Source: Leucothrix arctica
GTDB lineage: Bacteria; Pseudomonadota; Gammaproteobacteria; Thiotrichales; Thiotrichaceae
Direction: 5' to 3'
Length of the DNA stretch: 64,000 bases
NCBI RefSeq assembly: GCF_003172895.1
Contig: NZ_QGKL01000039.1
Location: forward strand, 186,001-250,000
Made by a program: the position numbers and the translations under genes. Position 1 is the stretch's first letter; every line of letters starts with the position of its first letter. This document shows positions 1-8,038 of this stretch, piece after piece. The notes beneath the pieces were generated by a model. It saw only the letters and a list, made by a program, of their open reading frames with translations, was not told the DNA's origin and ran no database searches.

Positions 1-172
1 CAATGCGTAAGTTGGCCGCTTGGCCATTCCAGATAGTGCCAGTGCTATTATCAATAACGATATTAGGTGCTGCCTTTTCTAAGTGCGGCTCTACGAAGGA
101 TACGGGTGTTAGTGCAAACGCTGTTACTAGAAACGTAACTAGGCCCAATAAAATTAGCTTAAACGTTTTCAT
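1..172 (-). CDS. gspN: Type II secretion protein GspN, N-terminal part (cut by window edge)
   Basis: Only the first 57 codons are present; the gene runs off the left edge. The start codon at 172-170 overlaps the gspM stop (ATGA), and GGAGG lies seven bases upstream. The product begins MKTFKLILLG and has one N-terminal membrane segment (about residues 4-22). It is followed by LTPVSFVEPHL and a GTIWNGQA stretch, which resembles the 'GT(L/I)WNG' region of the GspN family. GspN is an inner-membrane-anchored periplasmic accessory component of the type II secretion system. Position at the end of gspKLM supports the call. The C-terminal part cannot be judged here. Confidence 0.8.
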   Translation of the reverse strand, partial: MKTFKLILLGLVTFLVTAFALTPVSFVEPHLEKAAPNIVIDNSTGTIWNGQAANLRI

Positions 173-651
173 TTTGCCTCCAAAGTAATTGAGGCGTTGG
201 CGATACCAATGTCCTTAGTTGGTTTTAGCGAGAGTAATTTAACCGCTAAACCATGTTTGTTTTCGATGTCATACAAAAAGCGCATGATGTTGTCCGCTTC
301 TGCATCTCTCAAATTCAACTTCACTGTTGTACTGTTTGGTGCGCTCATCACCCCTAAGTTTGGTCTTAGTCGCCATGTTCGAAGGGCACTCTCAACTTTC
401 TGCTGAGGGTTTCCACGACTGACTTTAGGTGCGTTGCCACCGGTACGTTTTAGCAGTTTTATTTCACCACTAAGGCCACGCATTTGTTGCAGCATTTCGC
501 TACGGTCGGTGATCTGAGAGTCGAGTACCTTGCGTTTATTCATCGTTGGTTGAAGTAGTACCAACCAAAATAGCAGAATAGGGACAACGACAGCGGCGAT
601 ACTCACCAGTGTTTTTTCGCGCGAACTTAACATCATAAACCACTGTTTCAT
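169..651 (-). CDS. gspM: Type II secretion system protein GspM
   Basis: This 160-residue bitopic inner-membrane protein has a short cytoplasmic N-terminus (MKQWFMMLSSREK), one membrane segment at about residues 14-33, a coiled-coil-like stretch (about 37-68) and a small C-terminal periplasmic domain. That layout and length are typical of GspM, which binds GspL and stabilises the assembly platform. The SSREK sequence just before the membrane segment is characteristic of the family. The start overlaps the gspL stop by four bases and the end overlaps gspN by three, so translation is probably coupled. Sequence conservation in GspM is low, so part of the confidence comes from gene order. Confidence 0.88.
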   Translation of the reverse strand: MKQWFMMLSSREKTLVSIAAVVVPILLFWLVLLQPTMNKRKVLDSQITDRSEMLQQMRGLSGEIKLLKRTGGNAPKVSRGNPQQKVESALRTWRLRPNLGVMSAPNSTTVKLNLRDAEADNIMRFLYDIENKHGLAVKLLSLKPTKDIGIANASITLEAK

Positions 652-1853
652 TCTGCGGTTTCCTCAATAACTAGGGTAGATGCGACACTGTCGGCCGTTG
701 TTTTTGATGAGCGAATAGACACGCTAAGTTGCGCCTTTTCAGCTGTTTGTTTGAACTGGTCAAGCATGCCTAAGTTAGGTGCTTCGACTTTAAGCTCGAT
801 TTTGTTTTGTTTGAACGCTACTTCTTGGATTTCCATTTTAGGAAAGCGCTTTAACTGTGGTGCTAAGCGAGCAATGATAGGTAGAGGCGACTTATTTGCG
901 GAGTCTGGATTACCTTCTAACTGTCTGCGTAAACTTCTCATGGAAGATAGCTGTGCGTCTGCATCGGTCAAGCTGCCATTCGCAACGGCAGAGCGGTAGA
1001 CCTTAGTGATCTCACTTTCAATAGCGGTAAGCTTTTGCTCAGACTGATGGTTATGCCACATAAACATGCCTAACCACGTTGCCAGTAATAAACCCGCAAT
1101 AACCCCGACAGGCTTCCAAGGCGACCAGTTAATAGACTTAAGCGCACTCTCACCACGGTTGTAGTTATTGAGTAAACTCAGTGGAAGTGTTGGCTGCAAG
1201 TCTTTCAGTTGAATCAGTGATGGTGCGTTACCCGCACGTATTTCAATATCTTGGCCTTGAAGCAGGCGCGTCATTCGTAAACTATCGCCACTCACGTCGA
1301 TGACTTGTGGTGAGTGCTCTTCAAGTTGACTAGGTAAAACATAGTCCAGCACATCTAAGTCACACGCAAAGCCGCTAAACATGCCTTGACGTACTTGCGC
1401 TTCGTTTTCGGTGACCGCAACAGACCAGCCTTCGCTCGCGACAGGTAGGGCGAACATGGCGGGTAAAATATAGTGAACATTGATGTCATGTTCCTTAAGA
1501 AGGTCAATCCAAAAACCTAAACGTTCATGGTTGATGATCGCTGCTTTGACGGGTAAATCATCTGACTCACGCAGTGCGCTGAAGTGTAGTTTTTCAACAT
1601 CTTCAGCAAGGCTTTCTTCTAAGGCAAACGGCAGTGCTTGCAGCATTTGCTTTTTATTTTTACTAGGAATGATTGTTTCGGCAAGCGAGACTTCATTGTC
1701 CGGAATCAGCAGTACGACTTTCTGACCACGCTGTTTACTACGGACAGTAGCCCAGTCTGAACTAACAAAATTGTCTTCAGTAATTTTGTCCCCAATACTT
1801 GCAACAAGTGGGGGAGCGTCTGGCGATGTAAGTTTAATTATTAGCAGCTTCAT
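648..1853 (-). CDS. gspL: Type II secretion system protein GspL
   Basis: A 401-residue protein with a large cytoplasmic actin-like domain (residues 1 to about 245), one membrane segment (about 249-267) and a periplasmic ferredoxin-like region containing a coiled coil. GspL connects the secretion ATPase GspE to the inner-membrane platform and pairs with GspM. The motif LPFALEESLAEDVEKLHF (about residues 74-91) is the conserved 'PY/FxLEexLaeDvdxLHf' region of the family. The length matches family members (about 400). It lies 13 bases after gspK and overlaps gspM. Confidence 0.93.
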   Translation of the reverse strand: MKLLIIKLTSPDAPPLVASIGDKITEDNFVSSDWATVRSKQRGQKVVLLIPDNEVSLAETIIPSKNKKQMLQALPFALEESLAEDVEKLHFSALRESDDLPVKAAIINHERLGFWIDLLKEHDINVHYILPAMFALPVASEGWSVAVTENEAQVRQGMFSGFACDLDVLDYVLPSQLEEHSPQVIDVSGDSLRMTRLLQGQDIEIRAGNAPSLIQLKDLQPTLPLSLLNNYNRGESALKSINWSPWKPVGVIAGLLLATWLGMFMWHNHQSEQKLTAIESEITKVYRSAVANGSLTDADAQLSSMRSLRRQLEGNPDSANKSPLPIIARLAPQLKRFPKMEIQEVAFKQNKIELKVEAPNLGMLDQFKQTAEKAQLSVSIRSSKTTADSVASTLVIEETAE

Positions 1854-1866
1854 TTATCTTATTTAT

Positions 1867-2928
1867 CTACAACTGTTGATTACTGAAATCTCTAGAAATG
1901 ACGGTCACTTTAGCACCATCTCTATGCAGAATACTATTGATATAGAGCCGAGCGGCACCTATGTTGATCTCGCCTTGAAGAAGGAAGTATTGGCTAGTGA
2001 CAGAAAGTATCTGTTCAAAGACGGCTGGTGTCTCTTCGCCTTCTGCACCATCAGGGTCTTCTAAAGCAACTTGAACGACTGCTAGCTCCTTAAAGTCAGC
2101 TAGTGACGCAAAAGATGATTCATTACGTACTTCGAGAATATTTTCAGCTGCCTCTGCGGTAAAACCAATTGCTTGTAAGGTTGTTCCATCCGCGGTGTTT
2201 ACATTGACAAGGGTATACTCTGGCAATGTTGAAAAGTGTTGCTTAAGTAGTGCGTAATTGTCTTTATCAATATCTTTAAGTAAGTTGATCTCAGTCGGGC
2301 TAACCATCAGAGTATTCGCCGCATTATAGGCGGGATCTTCAATTTGGTAGTCTGACGACTCTGCACCGCCACTACTGACTGTTGAGTCACTATCTATCCA
2401 GTCTTTGGCAATATCTACAAAGCTTTCAGGTGAGTTTACTTCTTGGTCAGGGTCTATAACGAGTAGTAAGGCTTGGACATTCGCGCTAGCCAAATCGAAG
2501 TAAAACTTATCATCTAATAGTTGGTTTTGGGCTTCAGTCAGTGCTGGTGTTGTTTGGTCAGGGTCAATCGAGTCTGCAGCCGGGTCATAGGCCATGAGGT
2601 TGTTCAAGTTCAACTTCGCTTGCAGATCAGTTAACCGTCCCGATATTGTGCCGCCATCGATAGGAGTGTTAACTGGCGTTGACCATACATCATCGATGAG
2701 GTCATCTTTATCGGGAGAGTCCTCGTAGTCCCGTTTAAGCACGCTACGTGCATAATCCTCAATCCCGGTGGCGAAAGGGTAAGCGCGTTCTAAGTTACCA
2801 ATATTACTAGATAGACGCGTGCTCAGTTGCTGGCGAAACAGAATGTTCGTCACAATCGCCATTGCAATGCTCATAATAACCAGAGCAATAATTAACGCAG
2901 CACCTTGTTGTTTAGACTGAGATTTCAT
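1867..2928 (-). CDS. gspK: Type II secretion minor pseudopilin GspK
   Basis: This 353-residue protein starts with a type IV prepilin-like signal: QQGAALIIALVIMSIAMAIV at residues 7-26, with a G|A cleavage site typical of GspK. A large globular insert follows, containing a helix-hairpin-helix-like stretch (VNTADGTTLQAIGF). GspK is the oversized minor pseudopilin that caps the GspI-GspJ-GspK tip of the pseudopilus. The acidic, Asp-rich middle region (about residues 60-200) fits its calcium-binding alpha domain. It starts three bases after the slt stop codon and precedes gspL. The genes gspC-J are not in this window. Confidence 0.92.
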   Translation of the reverse strand: MKSQSKQQGAALIIALVIMSIAMAIVTNILFRQQLSTRLSSNIGNLERAYPFATGIEDYARSVLKRDYEDSPDKDDLIDDVWSTPVNTPIDGGTISGRLTDLQAKLNLNNLMAYDPAADSIDPDQTTPALTEAQNQLLDDKFYFDLASANVQALLLVIDPDQEVNSPESFVDIAKDWIDSDSTVSSGGAESSDYQIEDPAYNAANTLMVSPTEINLLKDIDKDNYALLKQHFSTLPEYTLVNVNTADGTTLQAIGFTAEAAENILEVRNESSFASLADFKELAVVQVALEDPDGAEGEETPAVFEQILSVTSQYFLLQGEINIGAARLYINSILHRDGAKVTVISRDFSNQQL

Positions 2929-2931
2929 TAT

Positions 2932-4836
2932 TTAGGGTGTGATAGGTTCTAGGCGCTTACTTAGACGTGTCACCATTGACTCAGAACGCTTCAATTTGTA
3001 TTCATAAATAGTCATATAACCGAGAACCGCTTGCACATAATTACGAGTTTCGTTGTATGGAATACTCTCAACCCAACGAGCGGCTTCCAAAGGATAATCA
3101 GGTCTCCAGCGAGGCATACGGTGTGGACCTGCATTGTATGACGCAGTCGCTAGCGCATAGTTGCCATTAAATCGCTTGAGCAATGTTTCTAAGTAAGCAG
3201 CACCTAATCTAATATTAGTCTGTGGATCGAATGTTTGCTTCTTAGATAAACGTTTAATACCTAGCCCACGAGACACTTGTTTAGCCGTACCTGGAATAAG
3301 CTGCATCAAACCCTGCGCTTTTGCATGGGATACAATGTTAGGGTCAAACGCACTTTCGCGTCGAGCGACACCATAAATCAATGCAGGCGATACGTTTTGC
3401 TCAACCGCAGCTTTACGTATCATGCTTTCATAGGGCATTGGGAAGCGTAGACCAACTTCGTTCCACGCTTTAGCACGTGATAACGTCAAAATCGCAGTGA
3501 AATGATGACCTCTATCTTGAGCAAGTTTAGCCGCTGCCATAAGCTGAGTTGGATTACGGTCTTTCAATGCGAAGAACCACTCTGCGCGGGCTTCTTTTTT
3601 CATATCTAACGCTAACAACTCAAATGCTCGTTGTATTCCAGGTTGTTTAAGTAACGCTGGAATATAATTTTCAATCTGTGGCGTTGGCTTTGCCAACATA
3701 CGATAAGGTTGGCCAAGCTTATCGGCGGCTAAAAAGCCATAAAACGATGCATTTTCTGTTAGTGACTGATAAAGCGGACGTGCTTCAGCTTGGCGATTAG
3801 TTGCTTCTAGCGCTCTAGCCTTCCAGTATTTCCAACTACTATCGTCTTGCTCTTCAGTAGACATAGCGTTGACGGCATCCAATAATGTTGTCCAGCTGCC
3901 TTGGCGTAGCGCGATTCTAGCCAGCCATTCATTAGCGTCTTGGTCGCGGAACTGTGCGGGAACAGAAGCAAGCGTCGTTAGCGCGTGTGGTTTGTGATCC
4001 TTAGCATCACTCACGCCAATGTAACGGTTTATTTCTGCCTGCTGTGCACTGTCAAAGTTGTATTTTCGAAGTGCTGCTTGTAAGTAAACTCTAGCCTCAT
4101 CAGTATCTTTTCTAGCGATACGTTTAATCGCATATTCAACAATATCACGAGTGTGAGCGCTGTCACGCTTCATCGCTGATTTTTTGAGAGAGTCACGAGG
4201 GTTGCTTCTAGCACCAATCCAAATGTTAGCTAATGCTCTGTCACTAGCATTTAACTTTTTAGACAGGCTTTTAGCTAGGCTTGTAGCGCCACGATTCATT
4301 GCAAGCTTAATGCGTTGCCAATAATCTTCGTAGCTAATTTGTTTGTTATCGACTAAGTGCTTAAATAAAGGGTCACATTGCTTAGGACGATCGCGGCCGG
4401 ACATCCACACTTTTTTTCCATCAGCCAGCGCGTTTTTCTTATCACCAAGCTCAATACGAGCGCGTAGTTGTAAACACTCTGCTTTTAGAGAGTCACCATC
4501 CTGATAAAGGGTAAATGTTTGCCCCCATTGCTGCTCTTCATTATATCGAGACATCAACGTCTCACTCATTTGCTTACTCAATGGTGAGTCTGAGTTTTCA
4601 CGCACAAACTGCTCTAACGTTTGAGTAGAGTACAGCGATGGGCGTTTACTAATGAGTTGATACTCAAGATACGGAAAAAGTTTGTACTCTCGTAGAGTAC
4701 TGATTTCAGCTGACTTTCCGGCTTTAATTTTGGCGGAAAGTGTTTTGAATGTTGCTCTATCGCTTTGCTCCCCAGCAAAAACAGATGAGCTAGCGGCAAA
4801 GAAAACGCCTAGCAAAGCAAGTCTAGAAACAAGCAT
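2932..4836 (-). CDS. slt: Soluble lytic murein transglycosylase (Slt70 family)
   Basis: A 634-residue periplasmic protein with a signal peptide (about 1-21, cut after VFA), a long alpha-helical superhelical U/L domain (about 30-450) and a C-terminal lysozyme-like SLT domain. The catalytic Glu is in ARRESAFDPN, followed by AKAQGLMQLIPGTA and the substrate-binding SYNAGPHR motif, as in E. coli Slt70. It cleaves the MurNAc-GlcNAc bond with formation of 1,6-anhydroMurNAc. It directly precedes gspK with a three-base gap, so it probably shares a transcript with gspKLMN. That is an unusual location for slt. Confidence 0.93.
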   Translation of the reverse strand: MLVSRLALLGVFFAASSSVFAGEQSDRATFKTLSAKIKAGKSAEISTLREYKLFPYLEYQLISKRPSLYSTQTLEQFVRENSDSPLSKQMSETLMSRYNEEQQWGQTFTLYQDGDSLKAECLQLRARIELGDKKNALADGKKVWMSGRDRPKQCDPLFKHLVDNKQISYEDYWQRIKLAMNRGATSLAKSLSKKLNASDRALANIWIGARSNPRDSLKKSAMKRDSAHTRDIVEYAIKRIARKDTDEARVYLQAALRKYNFDSAQQAEINRYIGVSDAKDHKPHALTTLASVPAQFRDQDANEWLARIALRQGSWTTLLDAVNAMSTEEQDDSSWKYWKARALEATNRQAEARPLYQSLTENASFYGFLAADKLGQPYRMLAKPTPQIENYIPALLKQPGIQRAFELLALDMKKEARAEWFFALKDRNPTQLMAAAKLAQDRGHHFTAILTLSRAKAWNEVGLRFPMPYESMIRKAAVEQNVSPALIYGVARRESAFDPNIVSHAKAQGLMQLIPGTAKQVSRGLGIKRLSKKQTFDPQTNIRLGAAYLETLLKRFNGNYALATASYNAGPHRMPRWRPDYPLEAARWVESIPYNETRNYVQAVLGYMTIYEYKLKRSESMVTRLSKRLEPITP

Positions 4837-4909
4837 TTAGCACCCTATTATTATAATAACTATAGGGCTATCATCGCATTAGTGCTAAAACTAGGCAACC
4901 TACGAACGA

Positions 4910-5809
4910 TTACAAATTATTCAGAGCATCTAAGTAACGTTGGTATCGGTTTGGCGATATTTCTTTGTCTTCAACCGCTTGTCTGATTGAGCACTGTGGT
5001 TCATGGTTATGAGTACAGTTACTAAAGCGACAGCTGTTTAAGTAAGGAATAAATTCACGGTAACCGTTAGCCAATTGAATAGCATCAAGATTATCAGGGA
5101 CATAGTCTCGCACCCCTGGAGAATCCATTAAATAGGCTTCGTCAGCAAGCTCATATAGGTTTGCAGTCGTGGTGGTGTGACGGCCTTCACCAGACGTTGA
5201 AATATTGGCAGTCACAATCTCTGCATCTGGCATTATTTGATTGGCGATAGATGACTTACCAACACCCGAGCGCCCCAATAAAATATTGGTTTTGCCACTC
5301 ATGGTCTTGTGAAGTTCATCAATACCTTCGCCGCTCATACCACTGACGTGTAATACTCGGTAGCCGATGTGCTCGTATTCTTTGAGCGCTTCCCAATCTT
5401 CTGGAGTGGCGTACTCTTCTGCTAAGTCAGTCTTATTGATCACAATAAGTGCTTCGGCATTTAGTCGTTCTGCGGCAATGATGTAGCGATCAACCAAGCT
5501 CCAGATAGGTTCTGGTAGCCATGAGCTAACGATGATCAACTGATCAACATTGGCTGCGATGGTTTTAGGTCTGCCTCGATAGGTAAGACGGGTGATGTCA
5601 TTTTTGCGCTTGTGGATTTTGTCGATACGAGCGGTGCCCGTTTCGTTACGTTGCCAGTCGACCCAGTCACCGCAAGCCGCGTTATCAAGCTTGCGCTTGG
5701 TTGTGCATCTCAGTGTGGTCTTGTCTGCACACTGTACTAATAATTCGGCACCAAACCGAGTGATAACTCGGCCGGTGCCTTTTGTTGCTACATGAGTCTC
5801 ATTGCTCAT
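4910..5809 (-). CDS. rsgA: Ribosome small-subunit maturation GTPase RsgA
   Basis: A 299-residue circularly permuted GTPase acting late in 30S subunit maturation. An N-terminal OB-fold (about 1-75) is followed by the permuted G motifs: G4 NKTDLAEE, then G1 GRSGVGKSS, then the TTTTANL switch region and G3 DSPGVRDY. The C-terminal zinc-binding motif CRFSNCTHNHEPQC has the expected C-x4-C-x-H-x5-C spacing. Length is typical, though shorter than the 350-residue E. coli protein because it lacks an N-terminal extension. The orn gene is close by, as in many gammaproteobacteria. Confidence 0.96.
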   Translation of the reverse strand: MSNETHVATKGTGRVITRFGAELLVQCADKTTLRCTTKRKLDNAACGDWVDWQRNETGTARIDKIHKRKNDITRLTYRGRPKTIAANVDQLIIVSSWLPEPIWSLVDRYIIAAERLNAEALIVINKTDLAEEYATPEDWEALKEYEHIGYRVLHVSGMSGEGIDELHKTMSGKTNILLGRSGVGKSSIANQIMPDAEIVTANISTSGEGRHTTTTANLYELADEAYLMDSPGVRDYVPDNLDAIQLANGYREFIPYLNSCRFSNCTHNHEPQCSIRQAVEDKEISPNRYQRYLDALNNL

Positions 5810-5857
5810 GTGTTTATATTTTTATGCATGGCGTTTTAAGCACATTATTGGGTAGCC

Positions 5858-6148
5858 TCAAGGCGTAGGGAACTTGTAGTACTGCTCATTTAAATAAGCC
5901 ACTACATCGTGAATGTCTGTATCAAACCAGTTTGTAGGCAAGTTTGTGTCGTCTAGTCTAACCTGTGCTTCTAGCGCTTTCAAATCCTTAACTTTTTTAT
6001 CTGGTGCTGTGTATTTCTCAACACCATGGCAAGCGGTGCCGCACATAGAGTCGTTGTATAGCTTCTCGCCATTTCTAGCATCGCCTGCGGCGATTACCGT
6101 TGAGCTTGCTAATACAAGAACGGTTGCTGCAATAATATTTTTGTACAT
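5858..6148 (-). CDS. Small periplasmic c-type cytochrome with atypical CxxxCH haem motif
   Basis: A 96-residue protein with a signal peptide (cut near VIAAG at 18-22) and a mature cytochrome c-like domain of about 75 residues. It contains C-G-T-A-C-H at about residues 36-41, which puts three residues between the cysteines instead of the usual two. I read the codons directly (TGC GGC ACC GCT TGC CAT). The C-terminal half (LKALEAQVRL, NWFDTDIHDV, VAYLNEQYYKF) has the amphipathic helices expected of a monohaem electron carrier. No Met ligand follows in an obvious position. SD-like AGGAG-type bases precede the start (GGGAGAT). It sits alone between rsgA and an M48 protease gene, and its redox partner is unknown. 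Confidence 0.75.
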   Translation of the reverse strand: MYKNIIAATVLVLASSTVIAAGDARNGEKLYNDSMCGTACHGVEKYTAPDKKVKDLKALEAQVRLDDTNLPTNWFDTDIHDVVAYLNEQYYKFPTP

Positions 6149-6206
6149 GTATATCTCCCAATAATGCTGACCACATGCCGATCAACACTATTGGTTGAAT
6201 TCAACG

Positions 6207-7445
6207 CTACTGCTTTCTTAAATGAGCAATTCGAATTGAGGCAGGTGGATGTGAATCGTAAAACGCTGAATACAGTGGATCAGGTGTCAATGTACCCGCG
6301 TTCTTTTTATATAGACCGACTAGGGCGTTAATGAGTTCCTCAGAACTTGATTCTTTTGCTGCAAAGGCGTCTGCTTCGAACTCATGTTTACGCGACCACC
6401 ATGCCATGCAAGGCCCAATAAAAAAAGTAAATACAGGACTAACGAGGATAAATAGCAGCAGAGCCATGTGTGTCGATTGAGATTCGACGCCAAGTGAGTG
6501 AAAAAACCACGGTTGTTTAATAAGGAAGGCTAACACTGCGAATCCGATAAGGGTCGTTAGCATAGAAACAATCATGCCTTTGAAAACATGCTTATGCTTG
6601 AAGTGGCCTAGCTCGTGAGCCAAAACAGCTTCTATTTGAGTAGGTGTTAATTGTTTTAACAAAGTGTCAAAAAACACGATACGTTTTGTCTTACCGAAAC
6701 CAGTAAAATAGGCGTTACCGTGACTAGAACGGCGTGAGCCATCCATCATAAATACACCGTCAGCATTGAATCCGCTGCGTTCTAATAGTGTGGTGATGCG
6801 ATCTAGTACTTCACCTTCTTCTAGCGCTGTAAATTTATTGAATAGAGGTGAAATAAACTTCGGATAAGCCCACATCATTAGTATGGAAAAGGCAGTAATA
6901 GCTACCCATGCGTAAATCCACCACAGGTCGCCAGCAGTATTCATTAACCATAAAATCAACATGATTAACGGTACGCCAATCACGAGTGATAACGCAGAGC
7001 CTTTAATCATGTCGATAAAGAAGATTTTAAGCGTCGACTTATTGAAGCCAAACTTCTCTTCAAGCACAAAGGTGCTGTAAAGCGAGGTTGGAATGTCGAT
7101 GATGCTAGATAGCAGCATAAAACTTAAAATAACCGCAGTACCCGTGATTAGCTCGCCATAACCTGAGTCAGCCCACAAGCTATCGACCCATTGTAAACCA
7201 CCGCCTAGTGTCCATATGAATAACAAGACTGTGCTGACGATTAACTGCTTACGACCAAAACTGCCTTTGGCTGCTGTGTAGTCAGCGGCTTTTTGGTGTT
7301 CTTCAAGCGTGATTGAGTCTGCAAACTCAGCGGGTACAGCAGGGCGGTTTTCCATGACATGTTTTTTCTGGCGAAGAGATAACCAGAGTTGAGTGCCGAT
7401 GGTAACAATTGCTGCTAAGATAAATATCAACGTAAAGGTGGGCAT
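6207..7445 (-). CDS. M48A-type integral membrane zinc metalloprotease (Ste24-like)
   Basis: A 412-residue polytopic membrane protein with several hydrophobic segments (about 1-20, 68-86, 100-120, 150-200, 290-345). It has the zinc-binding motif HELGHFKHKH (HExxH) and a downstream EFEADAFA, which supplies the third zinc ligand. Length and layout match the Ste24/CAAX-prenyl-protease branch of M48, not the shorter HtpX. Bacterial members are thought to act in membrane protein quality control; the substrate is unknown. The gene is divergent from orn across a 47-bp gap, so the promoters are close together. This is one of two M48 genes here; the other is bepA. Confidence 0.9.
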   Translation of the reverse strand: MPTFTLIFILAAIVTIGTQLWLSLRQKKHVMENRPAVPAEFADSITLEEHQKAADYTAAKGSFGRKQLIVSTVLLFIWTLGGGLQWVDSLWADSGYGELITGTAVILSFMLLSSIIDIPTSLYSTFVLEEKFGFNKSTLKIFFIDMIKGSALSLVIGVPLIMLILWLMNTAGDLWWIYAWVAITAFSILMMWAYPKFISPLFNKFTALEEGEVLDRITTLLERSGFNADGVFMMDGSRRSSHGNAYFTGFGKTKRIVFFDTLLKQLTPTQIEAVLAHELGHFKHKHVFKGMIVSMLTTLIGFAVLAFLIKQPWFFHSLGVESQSTHMALLLFILVSPVFTFFIGPCMAWWSRKHEFEADAFAAKESSSEELINALVGLYKKNAGTLTPDPLYSAFYDSHPPASIRIAHLRKQ

Positions 7446-7492
7446 TTGTTAAGATAAGTCCTGAATTCAAATTTAGAAGAAAAGTATAAACC

Positions 7493-8038
7493 ATGAATGT
7501 AGACAACAATAATTTAATCTGGATTGATCTTGAAATGACGGGCTTAGATACCGTTAACGATCAAATTATCGAAATTGCGACGGTCGTGACAGATAAAGAC
7601 CTTAATATTTTGGCGAAAGGACCAGTGATGGCCATTCATCAGCCAGATGAGATTATGGCAGGCATGGATAACTGGAACACCAAGCAGCATGGCAAGTCTG
7701 GTTTGACTGAGCGTGTCCGCGTGAGTGAATTCAGTGAGCGAGATGCAGAGATTGCAACCATCGAGTTTTTAAGTCAGTGGGTTGATAAGAGCAAGTCACC
7801 TATGTGCGGTAACAGTATTTGCCAAGATCGTCGTTTCATGGCGCGTTGCATGCCAGAGTTGGAAGGCTACTTTCATTACCGCAACTTAGATGTCAGTTCA
7901 CTTAAAGAGCTAGCCGTTCGTTGGAAGCCAGAAGTGACTAAAGGCTTTAAAAAGCAAGGCTCACATCTTGCGATGGATGATGTTATTGACTCTATTAATG
8001 AGTTGATTTATTACCGCAAAGAGATCATGTCTATCTAA
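7493..8038 (+). CDS. orn: Oligoribonuclease
   Basis: A 181-residue DEDDh 3'-5' exoribonuclease that degrades RNA dinucleotides (including pGpG from c-di-GMP breakdown) to mononucleotides. Catalytic motifs are visible: [10 protein letters not shown] (exo I, D and E), [11 protein letters not shown] (exo II) and GSHLAMDDV with the H and D of exo III. Length matches E. coli Orn (181). Its stop codon overlaps the start of the next gene by one base (TAATG), so the ABC-F gene is probably translationally coupled. Confidence 0.97.
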   Translation: MNVDNNNLIWIDLEMTGLDTVNDQIIEIATVVTDKDLNILAKGPVMAIHQPDEIMAGMDNWNTKQHGKSGLTERVRVSEFSERDAEIATIEFLSQWVDKSKSPMCGNSICQDRRFMARCMPELEGYFHYRNLDVSSLKELAVRWKPEVTKGFKKQGSHLAMDDVIDSINELIYYRKEIMSI

